Origin: an uncultured Collinsella sp.
GTDB taxonomy: Bacteria; Actinomycetota; Coriobacteriia; Coriobacteriales; Coriobacteriaceae
NCBI GenBank assembly: GCA_902464965.1
Contig: CABQLI010000002.1
Coordinates: 1-64,000, forward strand
Direction of reading: 5' to 3'
DNA: 64,000 nt
This document shows, in pieces, positions 1-8,672 of this stretch; the first letter of the stretch is position 1, and every line of letters begins with the position of its first letter. The notes under the pieces were generated by a model. That model ran no database searches. It saw only the letters and a program-made list of their open reading frames with translations, and was not told the DNA's origin. The position numbers and the translations under genes were made by a program.

Positions 1-755
1 TCGCCCGCCAGCTGCTCGCGGCGCGTGAGGATATCGGTCAGCTCGCGCGTGGTCTCCTCGGCGGAACTCACGACGCGTACCCCAGGCCCCAGCGCATGGC
101 GGATAGGTCCCACCAACAGCGGGAAATGCGTACATCCAAGCACCACGGTATCGATACCGTGGTCGCGCAGCGGCTCAACCGTGGCACCCACCAGCGCACG
201 CACGGCAGGCGTATCGAAGATGTCCTCGTTCTCAAGCCACTGTTCCTGCAGATGTGCACCCGAGGCAAGCTCGTGTTCGACAACCTCGACAAAGCTCGAG
301 GCAGGACAGCCGTATACATCGACGCCGGCATCTAGATCCTGAATGGCGCGCGTGTAGGCGCCCGAGCGAATGGTGAGGTTGGTAGCGAGCACGCCCACGC
401 GACGCGTACGCGTGCTGTTGATTGCTGCACGGGCACCCGGCGCGATCACGCCGATCACGGGAACGTCGAGCACCTGCTGGGCCAAACGCAAGGCCGCAGC
501 GGTTGCCGTGTTGCAGGCGATGACCATAATCTTGACGTCGTGCTTCGAAAGCCAACGACCCGCCTGCAACGCAAACGAGCGCACCTCATCCTCGGTGCGC
601 GTGCCGTAGGGGCAGCGCTTGGTGTCGCCAAAGTAGTAGACGGACTCGTGCGGCAGCGCCGTCGCAATCGCGCGCGCAACCGTCAGACCGCCCAAACCAG
701 AATCGAACACGCCAATCGGGCGCGTGTCGCCTGCCGGATTCTCGATATCGGACAT
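1..755 (-). CDS. murI: Glutamate racemase, C-terminus cut by the window edge
   Basis: Interconverts L- and D-glutamate to supply D-Glu for peptidoglycan; cytoplasmic. Translation from the ATG at 755 gives the family N-terminus PIGVFDSGLGGLTV (from residue 13). The first catalytic cysteine is in ACNTAT (C81) and the second in LGCTHFPLL (C208). About 251 codons are visible; the family is usually 260-285 residues, so only the last few tens are missing. A GAGG lies just before the ATG. It follows the HAD gene by 51 bp in the same direction, with murE further upstream, which suggests a small cell-wall group. Identification is firm; the unseen end is the only uncertainty. Confidence 0.93.
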   Translation of the reverse strand, partial: MSDIENPAGDTRPIGVFDSGLGGLTVARAIATALPHESVYYFGDTKRCPYGTRTEDEVRSFALQAGRWLSKHDVKIMVIACNTATAAALRLAQQVLDVPVIGVIAPGARAAINSTRTRRVGVLATNLTIRSGAYTRAIQDLDAGVDVYGCPASSFVEVVEHELASGAHLQEQWLENEDIFDTPAVRALVGATVEPLRDHGIDTVVLGCTHFPLLVGPIRHALGPGVRVVSSAEETTRELTDILTRREQLAG

Positions 756-806
756 TACCTCACCAGTCTCTCTCGAAAAGACATGTCCAAGTGCGGCGAC
801 GCCGCG

Positions 807-1718
807 CTACGAACGCGCCGCGACCAGCAGCTCTGCCGTCGCCGCCCAACCGTCGATAATTTTGCCACGCGTAACGAAAGCGTTCTCGCAAGCAGCCAGG
901 AACTCAGGCGCGCCGGCGCTCGTCAGGCCATTCTCGACCAGGCAGAACGTGCCCACGTGATCGGCCATGTAGAAGTCGGACTCGGAATCGCCGAGCGCCA
1001 ACGTCTCCTCGCGCTCGATCCCTAGGTGCTCGCAGAAGCGCGCAATGGCGACGCCCTTGTTGAGACCCGCGGGATTGATGTTGAATGCGCGGCCGTCCTC
1101 GACGCGATCGAGCTCGAGCGTCGTCGGCTTGGACAGGTGAGTCAGATGGCCGTTGCACGCCCAGATCAGACCGCAGCCGGCCTCGTCCAGGATGGCCTGA
1201 ACCTCATCGTCGGGCACATCGCCGCGCATGCCGACGGTGACCTCACGGTATTTGTAGCCGGTCGACATGTCGTTGTGATACTCGATCTTGTGCGGCCAGC
1301 GGGCGAGGATCTTCTCGCACACGCCGGTCTGCTCGATCACCTGGTGCGGCGTGAGGCCGCAAGAGGGGTCGTAGGGCATGTCGCCGGTCAGATACTCCCA
1401 ATCGTTGGCTTTAAGGTCGTACATGACCAGACCGCCCATCTCGCCGATGTAGGAGTTGAGGCCGAGCACGCGCGCGTCCTCGTGGATCATGGTACGGTTG
1501 CGGCCCGAGGTGGGAACCACCTGAATACCAGCGCGAGCGAGCGCCACGACGGCCTCGACGAGTTTGGTCGAGGGGTTGCCGTCGTTGTCGCGCAGCACGC
1601 ACGAGCCGGGTGCGAGCATCGTGGCATCCAGGTCGGTAAAGACATACTTGACCTTGGCCAAGCGTTCGCGCATCTCGCCCGAAAGCTCGGCAACGGTCGG
1701 CAGGGCATTGTGGGACAT
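807..1718 (-). CDS. HAD superfamily (type IIB, Cof-like) phosphatase
   Basis: Probable cytoplasmic phosphohydrolase of unknown substrate. Motif I is FTDLDATML (the usual DxDGT with Ala for Gly), motif II lies near PTSGRNRTM, the motif III Lys is in LNKGVAIA and motif IV is LGDSESDFYMAD. The type IIB cap lies between motifs II and III. Length is 303 residues from the ATG at 1718, preferred because GGAG stands 5 nt before it. An in-frame ATG at 1760 has no Shine-Dalgarno. It sits between murE (107 bp upstream) and murI (51 bp downstream), same strand, so it may be co-transcribed with wall genes. Sugar-phosphate or mannosyl-phosphoglycerate phosphatases are related possibilities; the sequence does not decide. 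Confidence 0.8.
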   Translation of the reverse strand: MSHNALPTVAELSGEMRERLAKVKYVFTDLDATMLAPGSCVLRDNDGNPSTKLVEAVVALARAGIQVVPTSGRNRTMIHEDARVLGLNSYIGEMGGLVMYDLKANDWEYLTGDMPYDPSCGLTPHQVIEQTGVCEKILARWPHKIEYHNDMSTGYKYREVTVGMRGDVPDDEVQAILDEAGCGLIWACNGHLTHLSKPTTLELDRVEDGRAFNINPAGLNKGVAIARFCEHLGIEREETLALGDSESDFYMADHVGTFCLVENGLTSAGAPEFLAACENAFVTRGKIIDGWAATAELLVAARS

Positions 1719-1825
1719 GGTTACTCCGTTTACGTAGAAGGGTTTGGACTTGGACGGCATGTTTTGATTGAGGGAACACGCTTATGGCGACAGCGCACTC
1801 AGGGCGCCGCCGCCATCATGGTTCA

Positions 1826-3388
1826 TTAGTCAAACTGGGTAACATCGATCAGGCGATTGGCCAACGAAAGGTCGCTCTCGATGGGCACGAACTCGTCACC
1901 CACGTGCATGAGCTCCTCGTCACCCTTTGCCAGCAGCAAGACAATGGTGGGAGCATCGGGGTTGACGTACTCCTCGCGCGCCGCCTTGAACGCCGCATGC
2001 ACAGCGGCTTCGCGGTCGAGGATGATCTTGTTCGGCGTATCGTCGGGAACATGTTCGGCAAGCTCGCGACAGACCTTCATCGGGTCCTCGTGAGCCGGGT
2101 CCTCATTGGCAAAGATCATCAGGTCGGAATACGGTGCGGCCTCGCGCGGAAGCTGCTCGCGGCGCTCCTGCGCCTTGCCGCCGGCAGCGCCAAACACTGC
2201 GATGACCGGGCTGGCGGGAAACGCGCGCTTGACCGACGAGAAAAGCGAGCGGAACGAAAGCTGGTTGTGCGCGTAGTCGACGACACAAATCACGCGGCCG
2301 TCCTTCGACTCCACGACCTCCATACGGCCCGGCACACGCAGTTTGGAGAGGCCCTTCTTGATGGCATCGATACCGATGCCGATCTCGCGCGCAGCGGCGA
2401 TAGCGACCAGCGCGTTCTCCACGTTAAAGTCTCCCGCGATACCCAGCAGGACCTTCTCCCCCGCCTCGGACTCGTCGGCACACAGGCCATGCAAGTTGAA
2501 CTCGATGCTAAAGCCGACCATGCGTACGTCGCTCGCCCACAGGCTTGCCTCGGGATGCTCGACGCCAACGGTCACCAAGCGCTCGGCCGTCGACGCTGCC
2601 TCCAGCACACGGTCGACCTCTTCGGTGCCCAGATTCACCACGGCGGTCTTTGCCTGGTCAAAGATCCTGAGTTTGCTCTCAAAATAATCCTCAAACGTGG
2701 GGTGTTCGATCGGCGAGATGTGGTCGCGGCCGATGTTGAGGAAGCACGCCACGTCAAACGGCAGATTCTCGACGCGTTGGTACTTGAGCGCCTGGCTCGA
2801 GACCTCCATGACCATGGACTGGCGACCGGACGTGCGGCAGTTGGCGATATGGCGCCAGACCTCGGGGGCCTCGGGCGTAGTATTGGTGCTCTCGTAGCAC
2901 TCGATACCATCGTCGGTACTCACCGAGCCGATCATGCCGCAGGACTCGCCCGCCGCCTTGATGATGGACTGGAGCATAAAAGCGGCCGTGGTCTTTCCCT
3001 TGGTGCCGGTGATGCCCACGATCTTGACGTCGTGGTCGGGACGGTCGTAGACCTCCGACGGCAGCAGGGCCATGGCCGTGCGAACACTATCAACAACCAG
3101 CATCGCAGCACCGCTCTCCTGCGCCAGCGGCTCCAGAGACTCGACCAGTGACTCCTCGCACACAAATGCGACGGCGCCCGCATCGAGCGCCATGCTCAAA
3201 AACGCGGGCTTAAAGGCAGCACCTTTACAGAAGAACACGTCACCTGCCGAGACCGCGCGCGAATCAAACGAGCAACCGGTCACGGCACGCTCGTCAACCT
3301 GCTCTGATGCGCGCAGCTCGCCGCACACATCGAGAAGCTTGGCAAGCGTATCGACCGTGGTCACGGTCGCGGAATCCGAATGGTGCAT
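1826..3388 (-). CDS. murE: UDP-N-acetylmuramyl-tripeptide synthetase, MurE family
   Basis: Cytoplasmic Mur ligase adding the third, dibasic residue to UDP-MurNAc-L-Ala-D-Glu with ATP. Length is 520 residues. The N-terminal UDP-binding domain runs to about residue 110, the P-loop is GITGTKGKTTAAFM, the central-domain motif is EVSSQAL, and NIGRDH precedes the C-terminal ligase domain. At the substrate-selecting site the sequence is NEDPAHEDP. Enzymes using meso-diaminopimelate have DNPR there and Lys enzymes DNPA, so this enzyme should add Lys or Orn rather than DAP (inference). AAGGTG precedes the ATG at 3388. Neighbours murI and a HAD phosphatase follow in the same orientation. Confidence 0.93.
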   Translation of the reverse strand: MHHSDSATVTTVDTLAKLLDVCGELRASEQVDERAVTGCSFDSRAVSAGDVFFCKGAAFKPAFLSMALDAGAVAFVCEESLVESLEPLAQESGAAMLVVDSVRTAMALLPSEVYDRPDHDVKIVGITGTKGKTTAAFMLQSIIKAAGESCGMIGSVSTDDGIECYESTNTTPEAPEVWRHIANCRTSGRQSMVMEVSSQALKYQRVENLPFDVACFLNIGRDHISPIEHPTFEDYFESKLRIFDQAKTAVVNLGTEEVDRVLEAASTAERLVTVGVEHPEASLWASDVRMVGFSIEFNLHGLCADESEAGEKVLLGIAGDFNVENALVAIAAAREIGIGIDAIKKGLSKLRVPGRMEVVESKDGRVICVVDYAHNQLSFRSLFSSVKRAFPASPVIAVFGAAGGKAQERREQLPREAAPYSDLMIFANEDPAHEDPMKVCRELAEHVPDDTPNKIILDREAAVHAAFKAAREEYVNPDAPTIVLLLAKGDEELMHVGDEFVPIESDLSLANRLIDVTQFD

Positions 3389-3453
3389 CTTTCACCTTTC
3401 TCAGCCATTTGGCAGGGACGGTTTTCATAGTAACTGAAACGTGCTCGCGCAAA

Positions 3454-3475
3454 AACGGCTCCCGGAGGAGCCGTT
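3454..3475 (-). terminator. Rho-independent terminator after asnB
   Basis: AACGGCTCC pairs with GGAGCCGTT around a CGGA loop. On the minus strand the stem is followed by five T residues. It lies just downstream of the asnB stop codon. Confidence 0.8.
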
Positions 3476-3500
3476 ACGCGCAGGCATTCGTAAGCCGAGA

Positions 3501-5381
3501 CTAGGCAGCCTGAACAGAAGGCTGGCCCTCGTCGATAAAGAAGCGCTTGTACCACACTAGGAACACGAGCGGCGTATAGATCTTGCGCTGGAAATCGCCC
3601 TTGCCCGCAAAGTGCAGATCGAGCAGGTGCATGAGCTCGTCGGTATTGAAGAACTCGCTTGCCCACGGCGCGGTGAAGTACTCCTTGACATAGTCGTACC
3701 ACTTTTGCTCGCGCAGCCAGTAGACAATCGGCACCGGGAAGCCCACCTTGGGACGGGTGGCCCACTCATCGGGCAGCGACTTGTTGGCAGCGTGGCGGAG
3801 TACCTGTTTGTTGCCGTTCTCGTTGATGCGGTAGCGGTCGGGAATGTGCTCGGCGAACTCCATGACTTTGCGGTCCAGGAAGGGCACGCGCAGCTCCAGC
3901 GAGTGCGCCATGCACATCTTGTCGGCCTTGAGCAGAATGTCGCCCGGGAGCCACATGTTCATGTCCAGGTACTGCTTCTTGACCAGCTCGGGCTGACCCT
4001 TCACGCGCGCATAGATGGGAGCGGCAAGCTCGAAGGCGCCATCGCCGGTGTTGTACTCGGGCTTGAGCACGCCGTCGACCTCGCGCTCCGGCCATACCAG
4101 AGCCTGTCCCAGGAACGACTTCTCAGGGATCTCGGCACCCTTGACCAGGAAGTTATGTCCCTTGAAGTACGGCATATGCAGCGCCAGGTTACCGAGCGCG
4201 CGACGGATGGGCAGCGGCACCATCTTTTTGTACTTGCGGACCGGGACCGTGTCCTCGTAGTAGGCGTAGCCGCCAAAGAGCTCGTCGGCACCTTCGCCCG
4301 AAAGCACGACGGTGACGTCCTTGCGGGCCATCTCGGCCAAGAACCACAGCGGCACGGAAGACAGGTTGGACTGCGGCTCGTCCATGTGATACTGGATGTC
4401 CTCGAGCGCACCGAAGAACTCGTCGGCGGTAATCATCTTGCGAACGTTCTCGACGCCGAGCTTATCGGAAAGCTCCTTGGCGTAGTTGGTCTCGTTGAAG
4501 TTCTTGTAGTCAAAGCCCACCGAGAAGGTCTTGTCGGGCATGAGGCAAGCGGCGATGTAGCTAGAGTCGACGCCACCGGAGAGGAACGACGCGACCTTGA
4601 CGTCGGCGATGCGATGGGCCTCGACGCTCTCGTGCACGACCTCGTCCAGCTCATCGACGTACTCCTCGAACGGCTTCTCGACGGCAGAGTAATCGCAATC
4701 CCAGTAGCGCTCGATGTTCATCTTGCCGGTCGGGATATCGACGGTAAAGTAGTGCGCCGGCGGCAGCTTGTAGACACCCTCGAAGAAGGTCTCCTCGGTT
4801 GCCGAATACTGCAGCGTCATGTACGGACGCAGGGCCTTTTTGTTGACCGCCTTGTGGAAGTGCGGGTAGTCCAGGAAGCTCTTGATCTCGGAACCAAAGA
4901 GCACGCCCGGAGCGCCGTCACCCGCATCGGCCATGGGATAGTAGTAAAGCGGCTTGATGCCAAAGATGTCGCGGGCGCCAAAAAGCTTATTCTTCTTTTT
5001 GTCCCAGATGACGAAGGCGTACATACCGCGCAGGCGATCGAGGACGGCCTCGCCCCACTCCTCGTAGCCGTGCAGGAGGCTCTCGGTGTCGGCGCCGCAG
5101 TGGAACTTGTAGCCCTTGGCCTCGAGCTCGGAACGGAGTTCTTGGAAGTTGTAGATCTCGCCGTTGAAGACAATGACGACGCTGCCGTCCTCATTGGCCA
5201 TGGGCTGAGCGCCGGCCTCGGTCAGGTCGAGGATCGACAGGCGGCGGAAGCCCAGGGCAACGCGGCCGTCGATAAACTGACCGCCCATGTCGGGACCGCG
5301 ATGGACGATGCGGTCCATCATCTTGGTGAGCACCTCGGATTGGTTATCCGTCCCACCGACAAAACCGACAAAACCGCACAT
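3501..5381 (-). CDS. asnB: Asparagine synthetase (glutamine-hydrolysing)
   Basis: Converts aspartate, glutamine and ATP to asparagine in the cytoplasm. Met is followed directly by the nucleophilic Cys2 (MCGFVGFVGG) of the class II glutaminase domain (residues 1 to about 215), with RLSILDL and FNGEIYN motifs. The synthetase domain carries the pyrophosphate loop SFLSGGVDSS and the late motif SGEGADELFGGY. Length is 626 residues, typical of the family. AGGGG precedes the ATG. It is monocistronic by appearance, with a terminator downstream and about 110 bp to murE; no T-box or other leader was recognised upstream. Confidence is high. Confidence 0.95.
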   Translation of the reverse strand: MCGFVGFVGGTDNQSEVLTKMMDRIVHRGPDMGGQFIDGRVALGFRRLSILDLTEAGAQPMANEDGSVVIVFNGEIYNFQELRSELEAKGYKFHCGADTESLLHGYEEWGEAVLDRLRGMYAFVIWDKKKNKLFGARDIFGIKPLYYYPMADAGDGAPGVLFGSEIKSFLDYPHFHKAVNKKALRPYMTLQYSATEETFFEGVYKLPPAHYFTVDIPTGKMNIERYWDCDYSAVEKPFEEYVDELDEVVHESVEAHRIADVKVASFLSGGVDSSYIAACLMPDKTFSVGFDYKNFNETNYAKELSDKLGVENVRKMITADEFFGALEDIQYHMDEPQSNLSSVPLWFLAEMARKDVTVVLSGEGADELFGGYAYYEDTVPVRKYKKMVPLPIRRALGNLALHMPYFKGHNFLVKGAEIPEKSFLGQALVWPEREVDGVLKPEYNTGDGAFELAAPIYARVKGQPELVKKQYLDMNMWLPGDILLKADKMCMAHSLELRVPFLDRKVMEFAEHIPDRYRINENGNKQVLRHAANKSLPDEWATRPKVGFPVPIVYWLREQKWYDYVKEYFTAPWASEFFNTDELMHLLDLHFAGKGDFQRKIYTPLVFLVWYKRFFIDEGQPSVQAA

Positions 5382-5568
5382 ATACTATCCCCTCTGCTGT
5401 TGCTGGGCATCAAATCGAATCAGTAGCTTTTGAGTATACCCGAGGGCGTAAAGAGGGGCGGAATGTTCAGGCAATCTCAACTGAATCAGCTCCGCTGTGA
5501 CACGCGCCAGTTACCTTTAATGGATATGAGGTGAATGAGGCGATTGTTTTGCTATACTCTCTCCGCAC

Positions 5569-5644
5569 GGGCGATTGGCGCAACGGTTAGCGCAGGTGCT
5601 TTACACGCACAAGGCTGGGGGTTCGAATCCCTCATCGCCCACCA
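5569..5644 (+). tRNA. tRNA-Val (anticodon TAC), CCA encoded
   Basis: A full cloverleaf can be drawn. The acceptor GGGCGAT pairs with ATCGCCC, the D arm is GCGC/GCGC, the anticodon loop TTTACAC has TAC, and the T arm is GGGGG-TTCGAAT-CCCTC. Discriminator A is followed by an encoded CCA (5642-5644). A TATACT -10-like hexamer lies at 5553-5558. The 3' end is duplicated further downstream (see the repeat entry). Confidence 0.93.
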
Positions 5645-5655
5645 CTGATTTGATA

Positions 5656-5685
5656 GGCTCCCAGCAATGGGAGCCTTTCTTTTTT
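5656..5685 (+). terminator. Terminator after tRNA-Val
   Basis: GGCTCCC-AGCAAT-GGGAGCC is followed by TTTCTTTTTT, 11 nt after the tRNA CCA end. Confidence 0.85.
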
Positions 5686-5842
5686 GGGCCCAGTGCATGG
5701 GATTCGAACCCGACAGGGTGCGGAGCTGAGGAAACGCGCAAGCGTTTTCCAGCGCAGCACGCGAGGAGCGGAGCGACGAAGCGGGACGCGGGCGGCGCCA
5801 GCCGCACGCGGACATCCCTCATCGCCCACCACAGAATTGGAA

Positions 5843-5870
5843 ACGGTCCTCGCAAGGGGACCGTTTTTGT
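5843..5870 (+). terminator. Second U-tailed hairpin after the duplicated tRNA tail
   Basis: ACGGTCC-loop-GGACCGT is followed by TTTTGTTT. It stands where the terminator of a second tRNA copy would be. Confidence 0.65.
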
Positions 5871-5899
5871 TTGGGCCCATTGCAGAAGGATTCGAACCC

Positions 5900-6257
5900 A
5901 CCAGCACGTCTGTCACAAAGGCCGTGACCAAAAAATGGCGAAAATGAGTACTGCTACTTTGTTTGCAACATATAAAAAGATAGTATTTGCTTAAGTTACG
6001 CAGCATATGTCCATTATTAGGACTAACAGTTGGATCAAAATCGTGCATTCATCGCCATTTCGACTTGCCATCTGGCCTTATTAGTCCAAAATTGCTGCTA
6101 CCAAATCGGTAACACTACTCATATTTGATGTTATTTGACCAGCAGGTCTCCCTGCCTTAGCAAATCTAAGGCAAAACGGGCTCCAGACCGCTGAATCATG
6201 CCACATAGGGCACGCCCGCAGTCCGGAACCCGGTCCAAATTGAGTTATTGCGCCGCG
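5900..6257. other. Gene-free AT-rich stretch before argD
   Basis: No credible coding frame was seen. From about 5930 to 6140 the sequence is far richer in AT than its surroundings. It has scattered inverted pieces (ATGGCGA/TCGCCAT at about 5935 and 6052; ATGAGT/ACTCAT at about 5946 and 6117). A hairpin TGCCTTAG-CAAAT-CTAAGGCA at about 6153-6173 may end the arg operon, although the T tract is missing. Confidence 0.5.
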
Positions 6258-7541
6258 TTAGCCCAAGACACCCGACAGGATCTCGATCAGACTGTCCACG
6301 TCGGCTTCCTCGCAGACGAGCGGCGGCAAGAAACGCAGCGTATGAGCACCCGTAGCGTTAATCACGGCACCGGCGGCCAGCGCGCGGGCAACAATATCAT
6401 GTGCGTCGCCCGCGGCATCATCCAAATCACAGCCGAGCATCAGGCCACGGCCACGCACCTCTACCACATGCGGAAGCTTAGCCAGCGCCTGCTCCATATA
6501 GGCACCCACCTTGGCAGCATGCTCGGCATAATCGCCGCGCACAAGCGCGGAGAGCGTCGCGGCACACGCCGCGACGGCCAAGCAGCTACCGCCAAAGGTC
6601 GAGCCGTGGTCGCCCGGCTTAAACACGTCGGCAATCTCCTTCTTTGCCACGACGGCACCCATGGGTACGCCGTCGGCAATGCCCTTGGCAAGACTCATAA
6701 TGTCGGGCTCCACGCCATAGGTCTGGAACGCAAACGGCTTACCCGTGCGGAAGATACCGCACTGGACCTCGTCGGCGATAAGCACGGCGCCCACTTCGTG
6801 TGCTAGGTCGCGCGCTGCCGCCATAAACTCCTCGGTCATGGGGTGCACGCCACTCTCACCCTGGATCGGTTCGAGCATCACGGCACAAATTTCGCTCCCC
6901 AGCTGCTTAAAGATCGCACGCAGCTCATCGACATCGTTGGGCGTGCAGGCCACAAAGCCACCCGGCAGCGGACGGAAACTATCCTGCAGCCAATCCTGCA
7001 TGGTGGCGGCAATGGTCTCGAGCGTACGGCCGTGGAAGCCGCCGCGCATGCACACGATGGTGTTGCCGCCGTTACCGGCACGCTTGGCGTACAAGCGCGC
7101 GAGCTTCATCGAGCCCTCGTTGGCCTCGGCGCCGGAATTGGCAAAGAACGTCTCCCACACATGCTCGCCCGCAGCCGGGGCACCAAGAGCAGCTGCCGTG
7201 GTCTCATCGCCGGCGGCAATGGCATCGGCAAGCACGCGCGCACCATCTACGTCGTCGTTAGCAAGCTTGGACAGCAGCGCCGCGACCTGTCCACGCTGCT
7301 CGATGTAGAAGTAATTGGAGACATGCATGAGCTTTTTGGTCTGTGCCTCGAGCGCCGAGAGCACAGCCAGGTTGCCATGACCTAGGCTGCACACGCCGAT
7401 GCCGGCAAGAAAGTCGAGGTACTCACGGCCATCGTCGCCGGTGAGCTTCATGCCGTGGCCCTCGACAAACTCGACCGGAGAGCGGCCAAAGGTATGCATA
7501 ACGTAATGGGATTCAAGCGATTGCTGAGCTGCAAGTGACAT
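6258..7541 (-). CDS. argD: Acetylornithine aminotransferase
   Basis: PLP enzyme converting N-acetylglutamate semialdehyde and glutamate to N-acetylornithine, the fourth step of arginine synthesis. Length is 427 residues, class III aminotransferase fold. Visible motifs are FANSGAEANEGSMKLAR, the aspartate motif VLIADEVQCGIFRTG and the PLP-lysine region DIMSLAKGIADGVPMGA. An insert near residues 108-128 rich in Ala/Gly makes it slightly longer than usual. GAAAGG precedes the ATG. It is the last gene of the leftward argCJBD cluster, 69 bp after argB. Confidence 0.93.
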   Translation of the reverse strand: MSLAAQQSLESHYVMHTFGRSPVEFVEGHGMKLTGDDGREYLDFLAGIGVCSLGHGNLAVLSALEAQTKKLMHVSNYFYIEQRGQVAALLSKLANDDVDGARVLADAIAAGDETTAAALGAPAAGEHVWETFFANSGAEANEGSMKLARLYAKRAGNGGNTIVCMRGGFHGRTLETIAATMQDWLQDSFRPLPGGFVACTPNDVDELRAIFKQLGSEICAVMLEPIQGESGVHPMTEEFMAAARDLAHEVGAVLIADEVQCGIFRTGKPFAFQTYGVEPDIMSLAKGIADGVPMGAVVAKKEIADVFKPGDHGSTFGGSCLAVAACAATLSALVRGDYAEHAAKVGAYMEQALAKLPHVVEVRGRGLMLGCDLDDAAGDAHDIVARALAAGAVINATGAHTLRFLPPLVCEEADVDSLIEILSGVLG

Positions 7542-7610
7542 GGGATGCCTTTCGTTGAGCGCCGGACGGCGCGGGGCTATGGATGCAGGAATGGGGCAGC
7601 TGCGGGTCAG

Positions 7611-8591
7611 CTAGACCGTCTGAAGCTTCTCGACCTCGTCGAGGTTCTCGGTCAGACGCGCAGCAAACGTCGAAAGCGGATGCGGATGCGTATCGAACTC
7701 GTAAGCCGTCTCGGTGGAATGGATCACGGTACCGACGCCGGCATCGGTCAGCAGCTCCAGCAGCAGCGAATGCGGCGTGGTGCCGTTGATGATGTGAGCA
7801 CGAAATACGCCGCCGGCAAGCGCATCGACGGCCGCGCGCAGTTTGGGAATCATGCCCTTATCGACCTCGCCGCCGTAGAGCATCTCGTTAACCTCGTCGA
7901 GCGTTAGGTTGGAGATAAGCGAGTCCTTGTCGCTAAAGTCCTTGTACAGGCCATCGACATCGGTCAAAAAGATCGCCTTATGCGCGTGGAGCGCCGCAGC
8001 AACGGCACCGGCGGCGGTATCGGCGTTGATGTTGAAGAAACCGCCGTCCTCCCCCGCCGCGACGGTTGCGATGACGGGGATGTACTCGCTGTCGAGTAAG
8101 CGCTCGATATAGTCGGTGTTGACGTGCGTCACTTTGCCCACGCGACCGAGCTCGGGGTCGAGCGGCTCGGCGATGAGCGTGCCGGCATCGCTGCCCGACA
8201 CGCCCACGGCCAGGTTGCCGTGGTGGTTGATGGCAGCAACCAGCTCCTGGTTAACCTTGCCACCCAGCACCTCGCGCACGATATCCATAGTCGCCGGCGT
8301 GGTCACGCGCTGGCCGTTCTTAAACTCGACGGGAATATCGTAATGGCTCAGCGCCTCGTTGATAGCCTTGCCGCCGCCATGCACGATGACGGGGCGCATA
8401 CCGATGATCTTGAGCAAAACGATGTCGCTCATCACGTCGCGGCGCAGCTGTTCATCAACCATGGCGGCTCCGCCATATTTGATAACAACCGTCTTGCCGG
8501 TCAGGTTCTTAATCCACGGCAGTGCTTCGAACAGCAGCTGCGCGGTTGCTTCGTTGGATTCGCTCGAACGACAATCGCGTGCGAATTTCAT
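7611..8591 (-). CDS. argB: Acetylglutamate kinase
   Basis: Phosphorylates N-acetyl-L-glutamate, the second step of arginine synthesis and usually the arginine-inhibited one. Length is 326 residues from the ATG at 8591, chosen because GAGG lies 6 nt before it; a further in-frame start 60 nt upstream lacks such a site. The amino-acid kinase core shows VIKYGGAAM, VIVHGGGKAINEAL and KNGQRVTTPATMDIV. The ATP region includes FLTDVDGLYKD and IPKLRAAVDALAGGV. The N-terminal helix (residues 1-25) resembles that of arginine-sensitive hexameric enzymes, so feedback inhibition is plausible (inference). Confidence 0.94.
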   Translation of the reverse strand: MKFARDCRSSESNEATAQLLFEALPWIKNLTGKTVVIKYGGAAMVDEQLRRDVMSDIVLLKIIGMRPVIVHGGGKAINEALSHYDIPVEFKNGQRVTTPATMDIVREVLGGKVNQELVAAINHHGNLAVGVSGSDAGTLIAEPLDPELGRVGKVTHVNTDYIERLLDSEYIPVIATVAAGEDGGFFNINADTAAGAVAAALHAHKAIFLTDVDGLYKDFSDKDSLISNLTLDEVNEMLYGGEVDKGMIPKLRAAVDALAGGVFRAHIINGTTPHSLLLELLTDAGVGTVIHSTETAYEFDTHPHPLSTFAARLTENLDEVEKLQTV

Positions 8592-8672
8592 AATCTGCCT
8601 CGTCTTTCGTATCGTTATCGCGCCGTGCTCCGCTGTCCGCAATCGCGGCAAGATGCGCAGCGTGCCCGGAAT

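Larger units (their letters stand above)
5627..5899 (+). repeat. Diverged tandem duplication of the tRNA-Val 3' end, terminator and tail
   Basis: The 19-nt tRNA tail ATCCCTCATCGCCCACCAC occurs at 5627-5645 and again, perfectly, at 5814-5832. Each copy is followed by a different U-tailed hairpin (5656-5685 and 5843-5870). Then comes TTTGGGCCCA, a short variable stretch and GGATTCGAACCC (5682-5711 and 5870-5899). The offset is 187-188 bp. The second copy has no tRNA body in front of it. It may be a decayed second tRNA gene or an attachment-site scar left by an element that integrated into the tRNA 3' end; the sequence does not distinguish these. Confidence 0.75.

Noticed and set aside
1784..3151. 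455-codon open frame opposite murE
   Set aside because: Antisense shadow, composition driven by murE codons.
3612..5426. 604-codon open frame opposite asnB
   Set aside because: Antisense shadow of asnB, no recognisable domain and no ribosome site.
5682..5899. Additional complete tRNA genes on the minus strand
   Set aside because: Only T-arm-like GGGTTCGAATCC pieces are present; no acceptor stem or anticodon arm can be drawn.
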